A DNA stretch of 64,000 bases. Source: Agriotes lineatus. Lineage: Eukaryota; Arthropoda; Insecta; Coleoptera; Elateridae. A model generated the notes under the pieces. The model did not search any database, was not told the DNA's origin, and saw only the letters and a program-made list of their open reading frames with translations. The stretch lies in NCBI GenBank assembly GCA_940337035.1, contig CALNHX010003328.1, forward strand, positions 62,001-126,000. Direction: 5' to 3'. Of this stretch, positions 48,237 to 58,035 are shown piece by piece (the first letter of the stretch is position 1; every line of letters begins with the position of its first letter). A program made the position numbers and the translations under genes.

Positions 48237-49259
48237 CTCAACTTGGGCAACATTTACTAACATTAATTTTAGCGACACACTAGTCTGATGACTAAAACTC
48301 TATAGCCGTCTATTTTTCATAATAAACTTTACTTCATTCTTACTAATTTTTTTAAATAAATTTTTATAGTTTTATTGTACTTGACACTGCACTTTATTTT
48401 CATTTCTATTACGAAAGACATTTAAACATCATTTAGAATCACTGCATTTGGCACGTAATGCAGCGCATTCACCATAACGTGGAGTAGGTTGTGCTGCAAC
48501 TTTTGGGTGATTTCTAAATCACTGTTGCTGCATAGCTCCAGAGTTGAATCCCGTACATCCATATCCGTTTTAATGACAATTTTATAGTTTAATAATATAT
48601 TTTATGCTTTTAATCAGGAAGTCTTCCCCGTAAACTAATCTGATTTGGATGTAGAGCTGTTTTAGATTTCTAAGTGATTCTGCGAAGTCATCCTGTGTTA
48701 GATATACAGAAAGTTATATTTTCCATGGTGTCATGCTGAAGTTGTTGACTACTGAACGCTACCGGTGCGAAATCATATCTCTTCATGGAAAGTTAGATGT
48801 ATTGATTTATTTTCCTTCGCCTTCATTCTCCAGCGCTTAGCTACGATTTTGTTTTGTTTGAATTAACTTTTAGGTTTCTGGTGGCAGCGACAGTGTATAA
48901 CAGATATAAAATGGGCCTCAGCGCACTCCTTTGGTGCACCAAGATAGGATGAGTTTGCAAGTTGCTGTATTCCTCATAGTGTCTAACTAATCAGACATAA
49001 TTTTAGCAATTCAACTCTGGTTTAGATAATAAACCACCGCAGTACACTTGTACACTAGACTAGCTTATCGCTGAGTAGGCAGTAAAGCAGTGTCGTTCTT
49101 CTTTGAAACCGTTGCTGATTTTGTTTTACTTTACCATGCCCACTTCGAATACCGATTGGTAATTGGCGATCATCTTCTTATTCTCTATTATTAGTTTTAC
49201 TAATGTTAGCGGTATCTAGAGAGAACTTTGGAAAGTAGTGGCAAACAAAAATTACTTCT
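48237..49259. other. 3' flank of IR gene A
   Basis: Highly similar to 60506-61531 but without a conserved reading frame: the small open frame in copy B (60919-61110) is disrupted here. It presumably includes the 3' untranslated region of the IR gene. Confidence 0.5.
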
Positions 49260-51044
49260 TTATAATTCGACTATATAAATATTGTCCCTATATTTTAATT
49301 GATGTCGTAGTAATTCCACAATAAATGCAGCAGTTGCAAATCCCAACCCAGAAATCCAACCAATAAATAACCCAGAAAAGTGATTTACATTTAATACGAT
49401 TTTATCTCTGATATTATCCTGCTCATCATTTAATGTCAAATTCGCGATAACATCCGAAAATATTTTCTCGTAAAATCCACTTTCAATAATGCGTCTAATA
49501 AGCCTGTTTAGAGTTGGCAGTAAATAATGTCCCTTTCTCAAACACATGGTATACTCCACCGGTTGCAGCCCTGTATTTCGATCTATAACGTCTAGCAAAG
49601 ACATCTGTTTAGGATAGAGCATTAATAGATTTAAAGGTCCAGCGGTACTGTAGTTTCGAAGATAGGCAACTTTCAATATGTTATCAGTTAGATTGAAATA
49701 TTGCAGTGAAATAATCCTTTTTAGTAGCTGAATAAAAGCAGGCTCTGAAGAATATCCTTGAAGTGCTTCTTTCATATAATCATTGCCCAGGATAGGAAGA
49801 TCAACATTAGCCAATTCATCTATCGATGTTATTCCTCGTTCATTCTTAGACCTAGTTAAAGTACTAATTAAATTAGCTTGCAAAACTAGGCATATGTGAA
49901 TACAGTAAATTAAATGAAATATTGCAAGCATTCGTATAGCAGTACTTTTAGGTTGCATATTGCTGCAACTTCCACATGTGAAAGCTAAAACTATTAAAAT
50001 GCAGTTTCCAATATTTTTAAATGTACTGCCCCTTTCGCTACACTTTGCCAGAAACCACCAACTAGAAGTAACTAGCACAAAGATTAATAGAAGGGTAAAC
50101 CAAACTGCTTTAGTAAATATTGAGGTAAAATGAGCCATGCTCGACACTTCCTCTGCTTTGGGTACAATCCACACTGAAGGATACTGAAAAAGAAAGTCGG
50201 TTGAATCATAGTTTCTATAGAAATAAAGTGCCCTCGTTGAACAAGGGTAAAAGGGTATGTCTGTATTATGTTCGTACAATATAGAAGTTACATTATTAAC
50301 TTGAATAACCGAAGTGGTTGTATTAAGGGTTCTACAAATCAAATATAATAAATTTAGAACGATTCCGTAGATGGCTCTCACATTAATATCTCGAATACTA
50401 AGTACATCTACAGGGCTAATCATGTTCACGGAATATCCGTTTAATTTTTTAACATCGCTTATGAAACCAACGTTCACTTCTCCGTTACAGTATTGCACAA
50501 AATTTAAAGCGGCTGTCTTTCCACAGTTATCGTTTGTAAAAAACTGATAGTATTCGTATATTTCAGAAGTGAGATTCTGAGAACTATTGTAAAAAATAAA
50601 AATAACGTTGATGATATCAAAATTCCACAAAATTTTCCTGACTGTCTCGATGTTATTTTTTGTTTCAGTAATTACAAGAAATTTTCCTCGTGGACTGTTA
50701 CTTTTATCCCAGAAGTGAGAATCTGATAGCTTTTTCATTGTAGTACTGAATACGTCAATTCCTTTAAGGTAAATAATGTAGTAGTTATAATTTATAACTG
50801 AAATTCCTGTGGGCTTATCCAATGCAATTAAAATGCGTGGATTAATAATCTGAATAGGGATGAATATGTCAGACGCACTTTCAGATACAAATTGTAAAGT
50901 ATCATCTGCAGAAAATAGTTTTCCGATAACTCGCAATAAACAGTTTTCTTTAGTTATTGAACTACTTGATTTATCTGCAAAAGGGCTGCAAAACTGGGCA
51001 CGTAAGGACAAAATTATTAAGAAAATACTGCTGTAATGCACCAT
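49260..51044 (-). CDS. Divergent ionotropic receptor (IR), intronless, copy A
   Basis: A 594-residue member of the insect ionotropic glutamate receptor-like chemoreceptors, expected to form a ligand-gated cation channel in sensory dendrites. An N-terminal signal peptide (VHYSSIFLIILSLRAQFC) precedes a long extracellular region with the S1 half. M1 is AVWFTLLLIFVLVTSSWWFL (about 313-332), the pore region lies near 343-358, and M3 (RMLAIFHLIYCIHICLVLQA, about 366-385) runs into NLISTLT, the degenerate form of the SYTANLAAFLT gate. The S2 half holds RLIRRIIESGFYEKIF, and M4 is FSGLFIGWISGLGFATAAF (about 556-574). The frame is complete with no introns, as in many lineage-specific divergent IRs. 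Copy B shares about 93% of residues. The ligand cannot be predicted. Confidence 0.9.
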   Translation of the reverse strand: MVHYSSIFLIILSLRAQFCSPFADKSSSSITKENCLLRVIGKLFSADDTLQFVSESASDIFIPIQIINPRILIALDKPTGISVINYNYYIIYLKGIDVFSTTMKKLSDSHFWDKSNSPRGKFLVITETKNNIETVRKILWNFDIINVIFIFYNSSQNLTSEIYEYYQFFTNDNCGKTAALNFVQYCNGEVNVGFISDVKKLNGYSVNMISPVDVLSIRDINVRAIYGIVLNLLYLICRTLNTTTSVIQVNNVTSILYEHNTDIPFYPCSTRALYFYRNYDSTDFLFQYPSVWIVPKAEEVSSMAHFTSIFTKAVWFTLLLIFVLVTSSWWFLAKCSERGSTFKNIGNCILIVLAFTCGSCSNMQPKSTAIRMLAIFHLIYCIHICLVLQANLISTLTRSKNERGITSIDELANVDLPILGNDYMKEALQGYSSEPAFIQLLKRIISLQYFNLTDNILKVAYLRNYSTAGPLNLLMLYPKQMSLLDVIDRNTGLQPVEYTMCLRKGHYLLPTLNRLIRRIIESGFYEKIFSDVIANLTLNDEQDNIRDKIVLNVNHFSGLFIGWISGLGFATAAFIVELLRHQLKYRDNIYIVEL

Positions 51045-51637
51045 ACCGTTAAGAAAAAATTTCTATGTAGCTCATTGTCACCATGTGCTAACACACTAAG
51101 AAGCCATATACTTTCAAGACACAATTGTATTTACATGTCCTTGCTGTACAAGTTATTAAATATCAATTTTGGCGTTACTACATAGTGCCGCTTTGAATTT
51201 CTTGTTTATATCACTAAGCATACAACTGCCATCCAAAATTTATTTAAAAAATTTTATTAATATAACCCTACAAACACGTACATTTACATGAGTTGGTTGC
51301 ACTAAGCTGTCGATATATAGAGAAAGCGTTTGTTTTAACTGGTTTGCCCTTAAGGGTTTGGTAAATAACTAGTAGTGGGTAATGGAGTAAACAAAATTGC
51401 TATGGCTAACGATTCGGTCTCACATGTAGAATCAGACAGCTAAAAATTAAGAAATCAAAAATTCAAATAAAGCGCAATTAGAAAGGAAACTGTAATACAT
51501 TGCTATGCTCTTACCCTCTTACGGTGTTTAGTTTATTTAATTTTACCAGCTCGGGTAAAGTAAACACTATATAAGCTTGTATGTTATATGTTAGATTGAA
51601 ATAAATGGCTGTTTATATCAACCTATTCAAAATACGG
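51045..51637. other. 5' flank of IR gene A
   Basis: Bases 51045-51320 match the flank of copy B (63317-63589) and should hold the shared promoter. No clear TATA box was identified. Bases 51320-51637 are unassigned. Confidence 0.45.
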
Positions 51638-52145
51638 AAGCCATAATTATATATAACAGCAATGAGATAACATGAATAACAAAATAGAAGGCTTGTGTAA
51701 GAAAGAGATGGCCACACTAAAAAATTATTTTAGTAGGCATGTTTAGTTGACAAATGTCATAATTAAATTAAGTGTCAAGCCTTCTCGAATATTTGCTACT
51801 ATGTTTATCTCTTTCTTACTCAAGCAATACGTGTTATTTTCTTGTTCATGTTATCTTATTGCTGTTATATACCGATGGGGCCACAATTATATATAACAGC
51901 AATAAGATAACATGAACAAGAAGATAACACGTATTGCTTGAGTAAGAAAGAGATAAACATAGTAGCAAATATTCGAGAAGGCTTGACTCTTAATTTAATT
52001 ATGACATTTGTCATCTAAACATGCCTAATAATATAATTTTTTTGTATGGCCATCTCTTTCTTACGCAAGCGTTCTATTTGCTTGTTCATGTTATCTCACT
52101 GCTGTTATGGCCCCATCAGTATAATTGTGGCCCCATCGGTATATG
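51638..52145. repeat. Two MITEs in head-to-head inverted arrangement (about 500-bp palindrome)
   Basis: Two copies of the gataacatgaacaag MITE family (see 29756-30006) lie at about 51638-51880 and 51882-52145. They are inverted relative to each other and separated only by accgatggggccac-type terminus sequence. Since each copy also has inverted ends, the locus can fold in several ways. Outer termini are ggccccatcggtata-like. Confidence 0.85.
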
Positions 52146-52438
52146 CCCTTTTTATAAAGAGGTTTTCTATTGCGTTTATTTCTTTTGCTAGCTCTCGTAG
52201 AGGAATGACTCTCAAATCAGGTTAGGTTCTTGCTTTATCAGAATTATTAAACTTGATAGTTGATTAGTATTATGAGACTATTTAAAAAAAAATACCGTAC
52301 AATGTCATAATTATTAAAAATGAAGTCTGTCAAAACTTTATCTGTTACACTTATTTCAAACGTCAACAAAGGCAAGTATTTCTTTCAAGTATGTTATTTT
52401 CTCATTTCTTAAAAACTTACTATTTTATATAGATTTTT
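52146..52438. other. Unassigned
   Basis: AT-rich spacer with no recognised feature. Confidence 0.4.
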
Positions 52439-52735
52439 ACTTCCTTTTACGATAAAGGAAGTATTGGATTCACCCCAAAAATTCGAAATTGAGTTTTCAA
52501 CAGATCTTCACGTTTTAGAGTCCCCTGAACCCAAAAAACATATTTTTTTTCATTGGTCTGTGTGTCTGTCTGTGTGTCTGTCTGTCTGTCTGTGAACAGA
52601 ATATCTCAAAAACAAAAGGAGGTATGGCGTTGACACTTCATATATAAGTTTTGTGTACTATGTAGATGAGACAGCAAGCTTTTGAAGACAATCACATAAC
52701 CGGAAGTAGGTGTTTACTCTTGTTTTGACATATAC
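52439..52735 (-). repeat. Hairpin-terminated short element, reverse copy
   Basis: On the minus strand it matches 2660-2955 closely. It begins within the acctacttccgg block, has a CAGACA microsatellite (near 52557-52595) and ends in the hairpin at 52439-52462. The 5' half present at 2484-2660 is absent. Confidence 0.75.
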
Positions 52736-53814
52736 CTGCTTAATACTTAAGTCCCCAATCAACCTCCCTGTTGGACTAAGCACAAGCTGTTCCTTTCACT
52801 GATATTCTTGAACGCCCATACAAATACTACTCCATAACTATTTGCAACACCCCTTGTCGCCAATTTCCTCTTATGTATCTCCAACGTAGGCACTAAAATT
52901 GCAAGCCTGGTCTGTAGAAATCGCCTTAGTTGTTACAGCAATCCAACGGCCTCCAAAATCCGACTCAGGTATAGATGCAACTATCCACGGCTAACTGCAA
53001 TTCCCTTTATCCAAATCTTATAGAATACTCCCAACCACCAACGAGAAGTTCGATGCGGTCCCCATCAAACAAGAAATTCGATGCAATCCACTTCAACATT
53101 CCATTCATATGTAGAGGTAACTGACTAACAACAAGCTCAACGCAGCGTTTCCAAATTCAAATCAGGCGTAGATGTCCAAGTAAAAACACAGACTTTACAT
53201 TATCAATTCCAAATAATATAACTTTGCAGATCACATTTGACCAGCTCTTCCTGTGCTCCCAGCAATCAATTCCTTCTCTTCTTGTTCATTCTTGAGTGCA
53301 TTTATATTCAGGGTGTTTTAAATATTTATTTTTATCTTCATTTCGTTAATTTTGTTAATAATACTCTTCAATACACCAACCAGACAAATAAAATCATTTA
53401 ATTGAGATTTATTTCAAAAATTTCTGGTATTAAAAATTATATGTATGTTTTCGAAATAAAAATTTGTTGTTATCCATTCATAGTACAATTTACTATAGCG
53501 ATATTTTTTCATACATTTTTCTAAACTAACACTCCTAGATTACATTACAATACAATTCTCCCATATTAATTCTACATTTCAAGTGACATTTCAAAATATT
53601 AACACAGCTTACAATTTTCAAACTATCTTATAGTTTCTACCAATTGAGTTGCTCTCTAATAACACCAAACAACCATCCATATAATTCCAAGAATCATATT
53701 TTTTATTGATATGTTGGAACCTTATTTCTGAATATTAAATGCGTTGCCTGATTTGAATTTTATCAGTAATTTATTAATATATTATGAATAATTATTCTTT
53801 TTCTACTTAAATTC
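52736..53814. other. Unassigned upstream of RTE-type LINE
   Basis: AT-rich, no recognised frame. Part may be the 5' region of the LINE. Confidence 0.35.
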
Positions 53815-56800
53815 ACCCTCAGGGGCTCACAACTTGTGAGTACGGGAACTGGCAATCCCGAGGTACCTTAGCTGGATCTGTATTCGTTTTCAACTAGTCT
53901 TGAGTCAGGTCCCTTCTCTTTATCTACTCTATCGGTCTCCCTTGATCAATTCTTGTAATTTCCATACCTCTACGCTATTGGCTAAATCGAAAGCTAGAGG
54001 TCTCTATTTTCACAAAATATACTCTCATCTACCGCTGCCTTGCAGCTAGAGGAAGAAAACCTTGACCAAAAATTACCTGGCCCTCCAGGTTGGGGGTTGG
54101 GGCGTCGGGCTACCCATAAAAAAATTTAAAATGCTAAAAAACCCAAGATACCTCGGAACTCGGATGGAAATAATTGGAAACGGACAATGCAACGAAAAAG
54201 GCAAATGAATATTGCATGCTGGAATGTACAAAGCATAAATACCAAGTATCAAGAAGTCTTTCGCGAACTAAAAGAATTTAAAGTTGACATAGCAGTTTTA
54301 AGCGAAACAAAAAAGAAAGGTCAAGGAAATGAAATTAAAGATGACTATATCCATTATTATAGTGGCGTAAAGAAGGAACAAAGAGCAAAGGCCGGTGTAT
54401 CAATCTGCGTGAGGAAGAAATACAACAGATATATAAAAAGTTGGAATGCTGTGAACGAAAGGATTATTACGATGGATTTATCGATGAGAGGACACGCCGT
54501 GACGGTTATTGGAGCATATAGCCCAACTGACGATTCAAATGCAGAAGTAAAAGATGATTTTGAAGAGAATTTACAAGTAACTTTAAGTAAGATAAGCCGT
54601 CGAAACGAAATAATATTGATGGGAGATTTAAACGCACGAGTAGGTAGTAAAACTCAAAATAATATAGTAGGCCCATATGGTGAACAAGTACTCAATGATA
54701 ATGGCATACGGTTAATAGACATCTGTGACCAACACTCTCTGAAAATTACAAATGGTTTCTTCAAACATAAAGACATCCACAAATATACATGGACTCAAGC
54801 AACAAAGAACTATAGATCTATCATAGATTACATTATAATTAAACAACAATCTCGCATCAGATTAACTGACGTCCGTGTATATAGAGGAGCCACATGTGGA
54901 TCCGACCACTTTCTGGTAAAATCCCAAATATATCTCAAATATTACAACCACAGTAACTCATTAAACGTCACTGCAAGGACTGAAGTAGAAGATAAAGAAA
55001 CGCAAGTTCCCAGACACAACATAGAAAAACTAAAAGAAGAATCAACTTCCTTCTTATACAAACTAAGGTTAGCAGGAAAACTGCGAAACGAAAGAAATGT
55101 ATGGACAGCACAAGAAAGATATGAAAATCTTAAAAACAAGATACATGAGGCAGCCTATGAAGCTTTGGGATTGATGGAGAGGATTGCCAGGAGAAGTTGT
55201 TATTGGTGGACAAAAGAGTTGGAAGACGTCGTGAGAGAAAAGAAGATGGCATATCAGAAGTGGCTGGCCACTGGAGACCGTGAAGATAGAAGACAATACA
55301 TGCGAATGAATTATGAAACAAAAAAAGCAATTCGAAATAGGAAAAATCAGTTTTGGCAAACAAAATGTGAAGAGATAAACACATTTATGGGAAATTCTAG
55401 ATCTAGAGAGGCCTGGAGAATGATAAAAGGATTGAGGACAAATACACAAGAAAGGATAATAGTAGACCCAATTGGAACTGAAAATTGGAAAAAGTACTAT
55501 GAAAATTTATTAACAGAAAACAGAATCCAATACAAAAATGTACTATACGTAAAGGAAGAAACACAAATGGAAGTGCGAGAAATAAGTGTAGAAGAAATTA
55601 GAAACGCTATCAGAAAGATGAAAAATAATAGAGCACCAGGCCCTGGAGGTATACCAGCAGAACTTCTAAAACACGCCCCAGTAGCAGTATTGGAAAAACT
55701 CAAGTCAATATTCAACAAGTGCATGCAAGGAGAAGAGGTGCCAACTGAATGGAAGCTGGCTTATATGAGTTCGATTCATAAAAAAGGAAACAAAAGGGAA
55801 TGCACGAACTACAGGGGAATTAGTGTTATGTCGACTGTAGGTAGACTGTACGGGACAATTATCAAAGAACGAATAGAAGAGCAATTTAACACATCGGAGG
55901 AGCAAAGTGGATTTCGACCGGGCCGCTCGTGTACAGACAATTTGTTCTGTATCAAACAAATTATAGAAAAAACTATATTATATAATAAAGAATTGCATCT
56001 AGTATTTGTCGACCTTCGTAAAGCATACGATAGCGTACCAGTCAACAAATTGTGGGAAGCAATGAAAAAAAGCGAAATTAGTGACATTTACATAAACGCC
56101 GTAAAAGTTTTATACAAAAATAATAAAATTAAAATCAAAATTGGACAAAACTACTCAGGCGAATTTGTAGTGAATAAAGGTCTCCGACAAGGGTGCTGTA
56201 TTTCACCCACTTTGTTTAAAATTTATTTAGACCAGGCGTTGAAGAAATGGAATCAAAAATGCCGAAATATGGGAGTACAAATTGGACAAGATTATATACA
56301 TACCCTTTTATTCGCAGACGACCAGGTGCTGTTAGCAGAAGATGACGAAGATATTCGATACATGACGAGAAAACTGATTGAGGAGATTGAGAACTGGGGT
56401 TTAGAGATAAACACGCAAAAGACACAATATATGATTGTCGGCAACGAAGGAACTGAAATAGAAACCGAAAGGGGCCACATACAACTAGTACAAGAATACA
56501 CGTATCTAGGGGTGACTTTATCAGATACTGGATCAGATGAAACAGACATACTTAACAAAATAAGAATAGGGAAAGTTGTAACACGCCAACTACACTCGCT
56601 GCTCTGGAATAAAGAAATCAGCAACAAAACAAAAAGGCAATTATTTACGACACCGGTAGAAAGTTGTTCTATCTATGGATCAGAAGTATGGACCGTAAGT
56701 AAAAAACTGGAAAAAAAATTAAACGCCATGGAAATGGGATATTGGCGTAGATGCTGTGGAGTTACGTTACTTGACCGGATCAGAAATGACAAAATAAGAG

Positions 56801-57110
56801 AAGATATGGAAGTAAATACCACATTATTTGAAAAAGTTGAACAACGAAAACTGCTATGGTATGGACATATGCGAAGAATGGACGAAACTAGACTACCTAT
56901 AAAATGCTGGAAATGGAAACCTAACAGGCGAAAAAAGCGGGCACGACCTAGACTACAATGGAACGACCAAATTAAAACAGCAATGCAAAAAAGAGAGTTA
57001 GATGAAAATACACTCTATAATAGGAAAGAATGGCGAATGGGTTGCGGAAAACGGCTGACGGAAGCTGTATAAAAACCGCTTATATATATAAGTAATTTAT
57101 CCTTGCATTA
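53815..57110 (+). mobile_element. RTE-type non-LTR retrotransposon, apparently full length
   Basis: A 5' leader of about 370 nt (containing ggccctccaggttgggggtt near 54080) is followed by one long open frame and a very short 3' end with tatatatata. A single endonuclease-RT frame, short ends and no gag-like ORF1 fit the RTE group. Exact ends and target duplication were not determined. It lies between the two halves of the segmental duplication. Confidence 0.8.
54187..57072 (+). CDS. RTE-type LINE endonuclease-reverse transcriptase, intact 961 aa
   Basis: The protein nicks target DNA and reverse-transcribes the element RNA at the nick. The endonuclease domain (about 8-243) keeps its key residues: N13 in IACWNVQ, E40 in LSETK, D147/N149 in MGDLNARVG, D214 in IIDYII and SDH at 239-241. 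The RT domain (about 470-745) has NYRGISVMSTVGRLYG, SGFRPGRSCTDNLF (about 575), VFVDLRKAYDS (about 606), GLRQGCCISPTLF and the catalytic FADD at 709-712. The C-terminal region includes YLGVTLSD, YGSEVW and LLWYGHMRRMDETRLP. Such proteins are often mis-annotated as craniofacial development protein 2. The start ATG is the first in frame. No stop or frameshift is present, so this copy could be active. Confidence 0.93.
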   Translation: MQRKRQMNIACWNVQSINTKYQEVFRELKEFKVDIAVLSETKKKGQGNEIKDDYIHYYSGVKKEQRAKAGVSICVRKKYNRYIKSWNAVNERIITMDLSMRGHAVTVIGAYSPTDDSNAEVKDDFEENLQVTLSKISRRNEIILMGDLNARVGSKTQNNIVGPYGEQVLNDNGIRLIDICDQHSLKITNGFFKHKDIHKYTWTQATKNYRSIIDYIIIKQQSRIRLTDVRVYRGATCGSDHFLVKSQIYLKYYNHSNSLNVTARTEVEDKETQVPRHNIEKLKEESTSFLYKLRLAGKLRNERNVWTAQERYENLKNKIHEAAYEALGLMERIARRSCYWWTKELEDVVREKKMAYQKWLATGDREDRRQYMRMNYETKKAIRNRKNQFWQTKCEEINTFMGNSRSREAWRMIKGLRTNTQERIIVDPIGTENWKKYYENLLTENRIQYKNVLYVKEETQMEVREISVEEIRNAIRKMKNNRAPGPGGIPAELLKHAPVAVLEKLKSIFNKCMQGEEVPTEWKLAYMSSIHKKGNKRECTNYRGISVMSTVGRLYGTIIKERIEEQFNTSEEQSGFRPGRSCTDNLFCIKQIIEKTILYNKELHLVFVDLRKAYDSVPVNKLWEAMKKSEISDIYINAVKVLYKNNKIKIKIGQNYSGEFVVNKGLRQGCCISPTLFKIYLDQALKKWNQKCRNMGVQIGQDYIHTLLFADDQVLLAEDDEDIRYMTRKLIEEIENWGLEINTQKTQYMIVGNEGTEIETERGHIQLVQEYTYLGVTLSDTGSDETDILNKIRIGKVVTRQLHSLLWNKEISNKTKRQLFTTPVESCSIYGSEVWTVSKKLEKKLNAMEMGYWRRCCGVTLLDRIRNDKIREDMEVNTTLFEKVEQRKLLWYGHMRRMDETRLPIKCWKWKPNRRKKRARPRLQWNDQIKTAMQKRELDENTLYNRKEWRMGCGKRLTEAV

Positions 57111-57609
57111 ATAATTTTATACCTAGGGATTAACTTTCACAAACAAACCAGCAGTCTTGCCATCAACCACCACAACATGGCAATACCTAAAGTTTGGTCA
57201 TTTTGCGGTCTGAAATAAAAACAAACAAGTTACTTCGACACGAAGTGTACGAAGTATTGAAATTCCCTTATAATCCACTCTGAGTCAAATATCTCTAAAA
57301 TTCGCGCCAACCGACTAATGAACTCACTATACCAAATCTCGTCTCGGCTGTACGGATCTTTTGGTGGACCCCACCCCACTAGATCCCTTCCTCGTATTGG
57401 GGGGTGCGTAAGCGTGCTGTGCGATGTACGAATGTGTACACGATTTCAGTGGCCAGGAACCTTCCTGAAGTCTTGGACCGTTTTCATACGATACGTCATC
57501 CGAAAATGAAGACAACAGCAAATTTTGAAGTACAGTCAAAGCAAAAAAATTTTTTTTGTTTTGTTTTGTTGGATAAATAACTTGTTCATAACATTTCATT
57601 ATACTAGCA
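57111..57609. other. Unassigned between LINE and duplication copy B
   Basis: The overlapping frames at 57318-57599 on opposite strands are unrecognised. No gene seen. Confidence 0.4.
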
Positions 57610-58035
57610 TTTTATTATATTTGCCAGTTTGAATTAAATATAAGTATGTAATCCAATTTTAAAGGCGTTGGTTTGCACTTTCACAACCATACTAGATGAA
57701 TTTTTTTTTGCATGACGTTCCTTTTTATTCGTTTACCAGCATTGTTACCAGGGCAGTAGGTTGTTTTTACCGCTTGGTTGCTATTACCATAGGCAACGGG
57801 CAGTAAATAAATTACTTACCACCCTCGGGCCGTAAGTAGATTTGCAATTAAATGTAGTTCACAAATTCAACAAAAACTTTATTGGAATTAAATAACGGAA
57901 ATACCTACATTGAAGCATGTAACATTAAGAACCACAAACTTAGAAATTTAAATTAACTATATTAACGCATATTACAATTAATTGAACAATTTGGGGCATA
58001 ATTATTAAAAATAAATAGCATTTTACTTTGCTGGT

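Larger units (their letters stand above)
44890..51320. repeat. Segmental duplication, copy A
   Basis: This 6.4-kb block corresponds throughout to 57610-63589 (copy B), in direct orientation. It holds, left to right, the end of a MITE-like element, a tyrosine recombinase pseudogene, a SINE, and an IR gene with its flanks. Relative to B it has extra segments near 46442-46650 and 46850-47035. Similarity ends at about 51320, where B is entered by a different repeat. Confidence 0.93.

Noticed and set aside
55069..56627. Several minus-strand frames of 70-126 codons
   Set aside because: They lie antisense inside the intact RTE protein frame and are codon-bias shadows.
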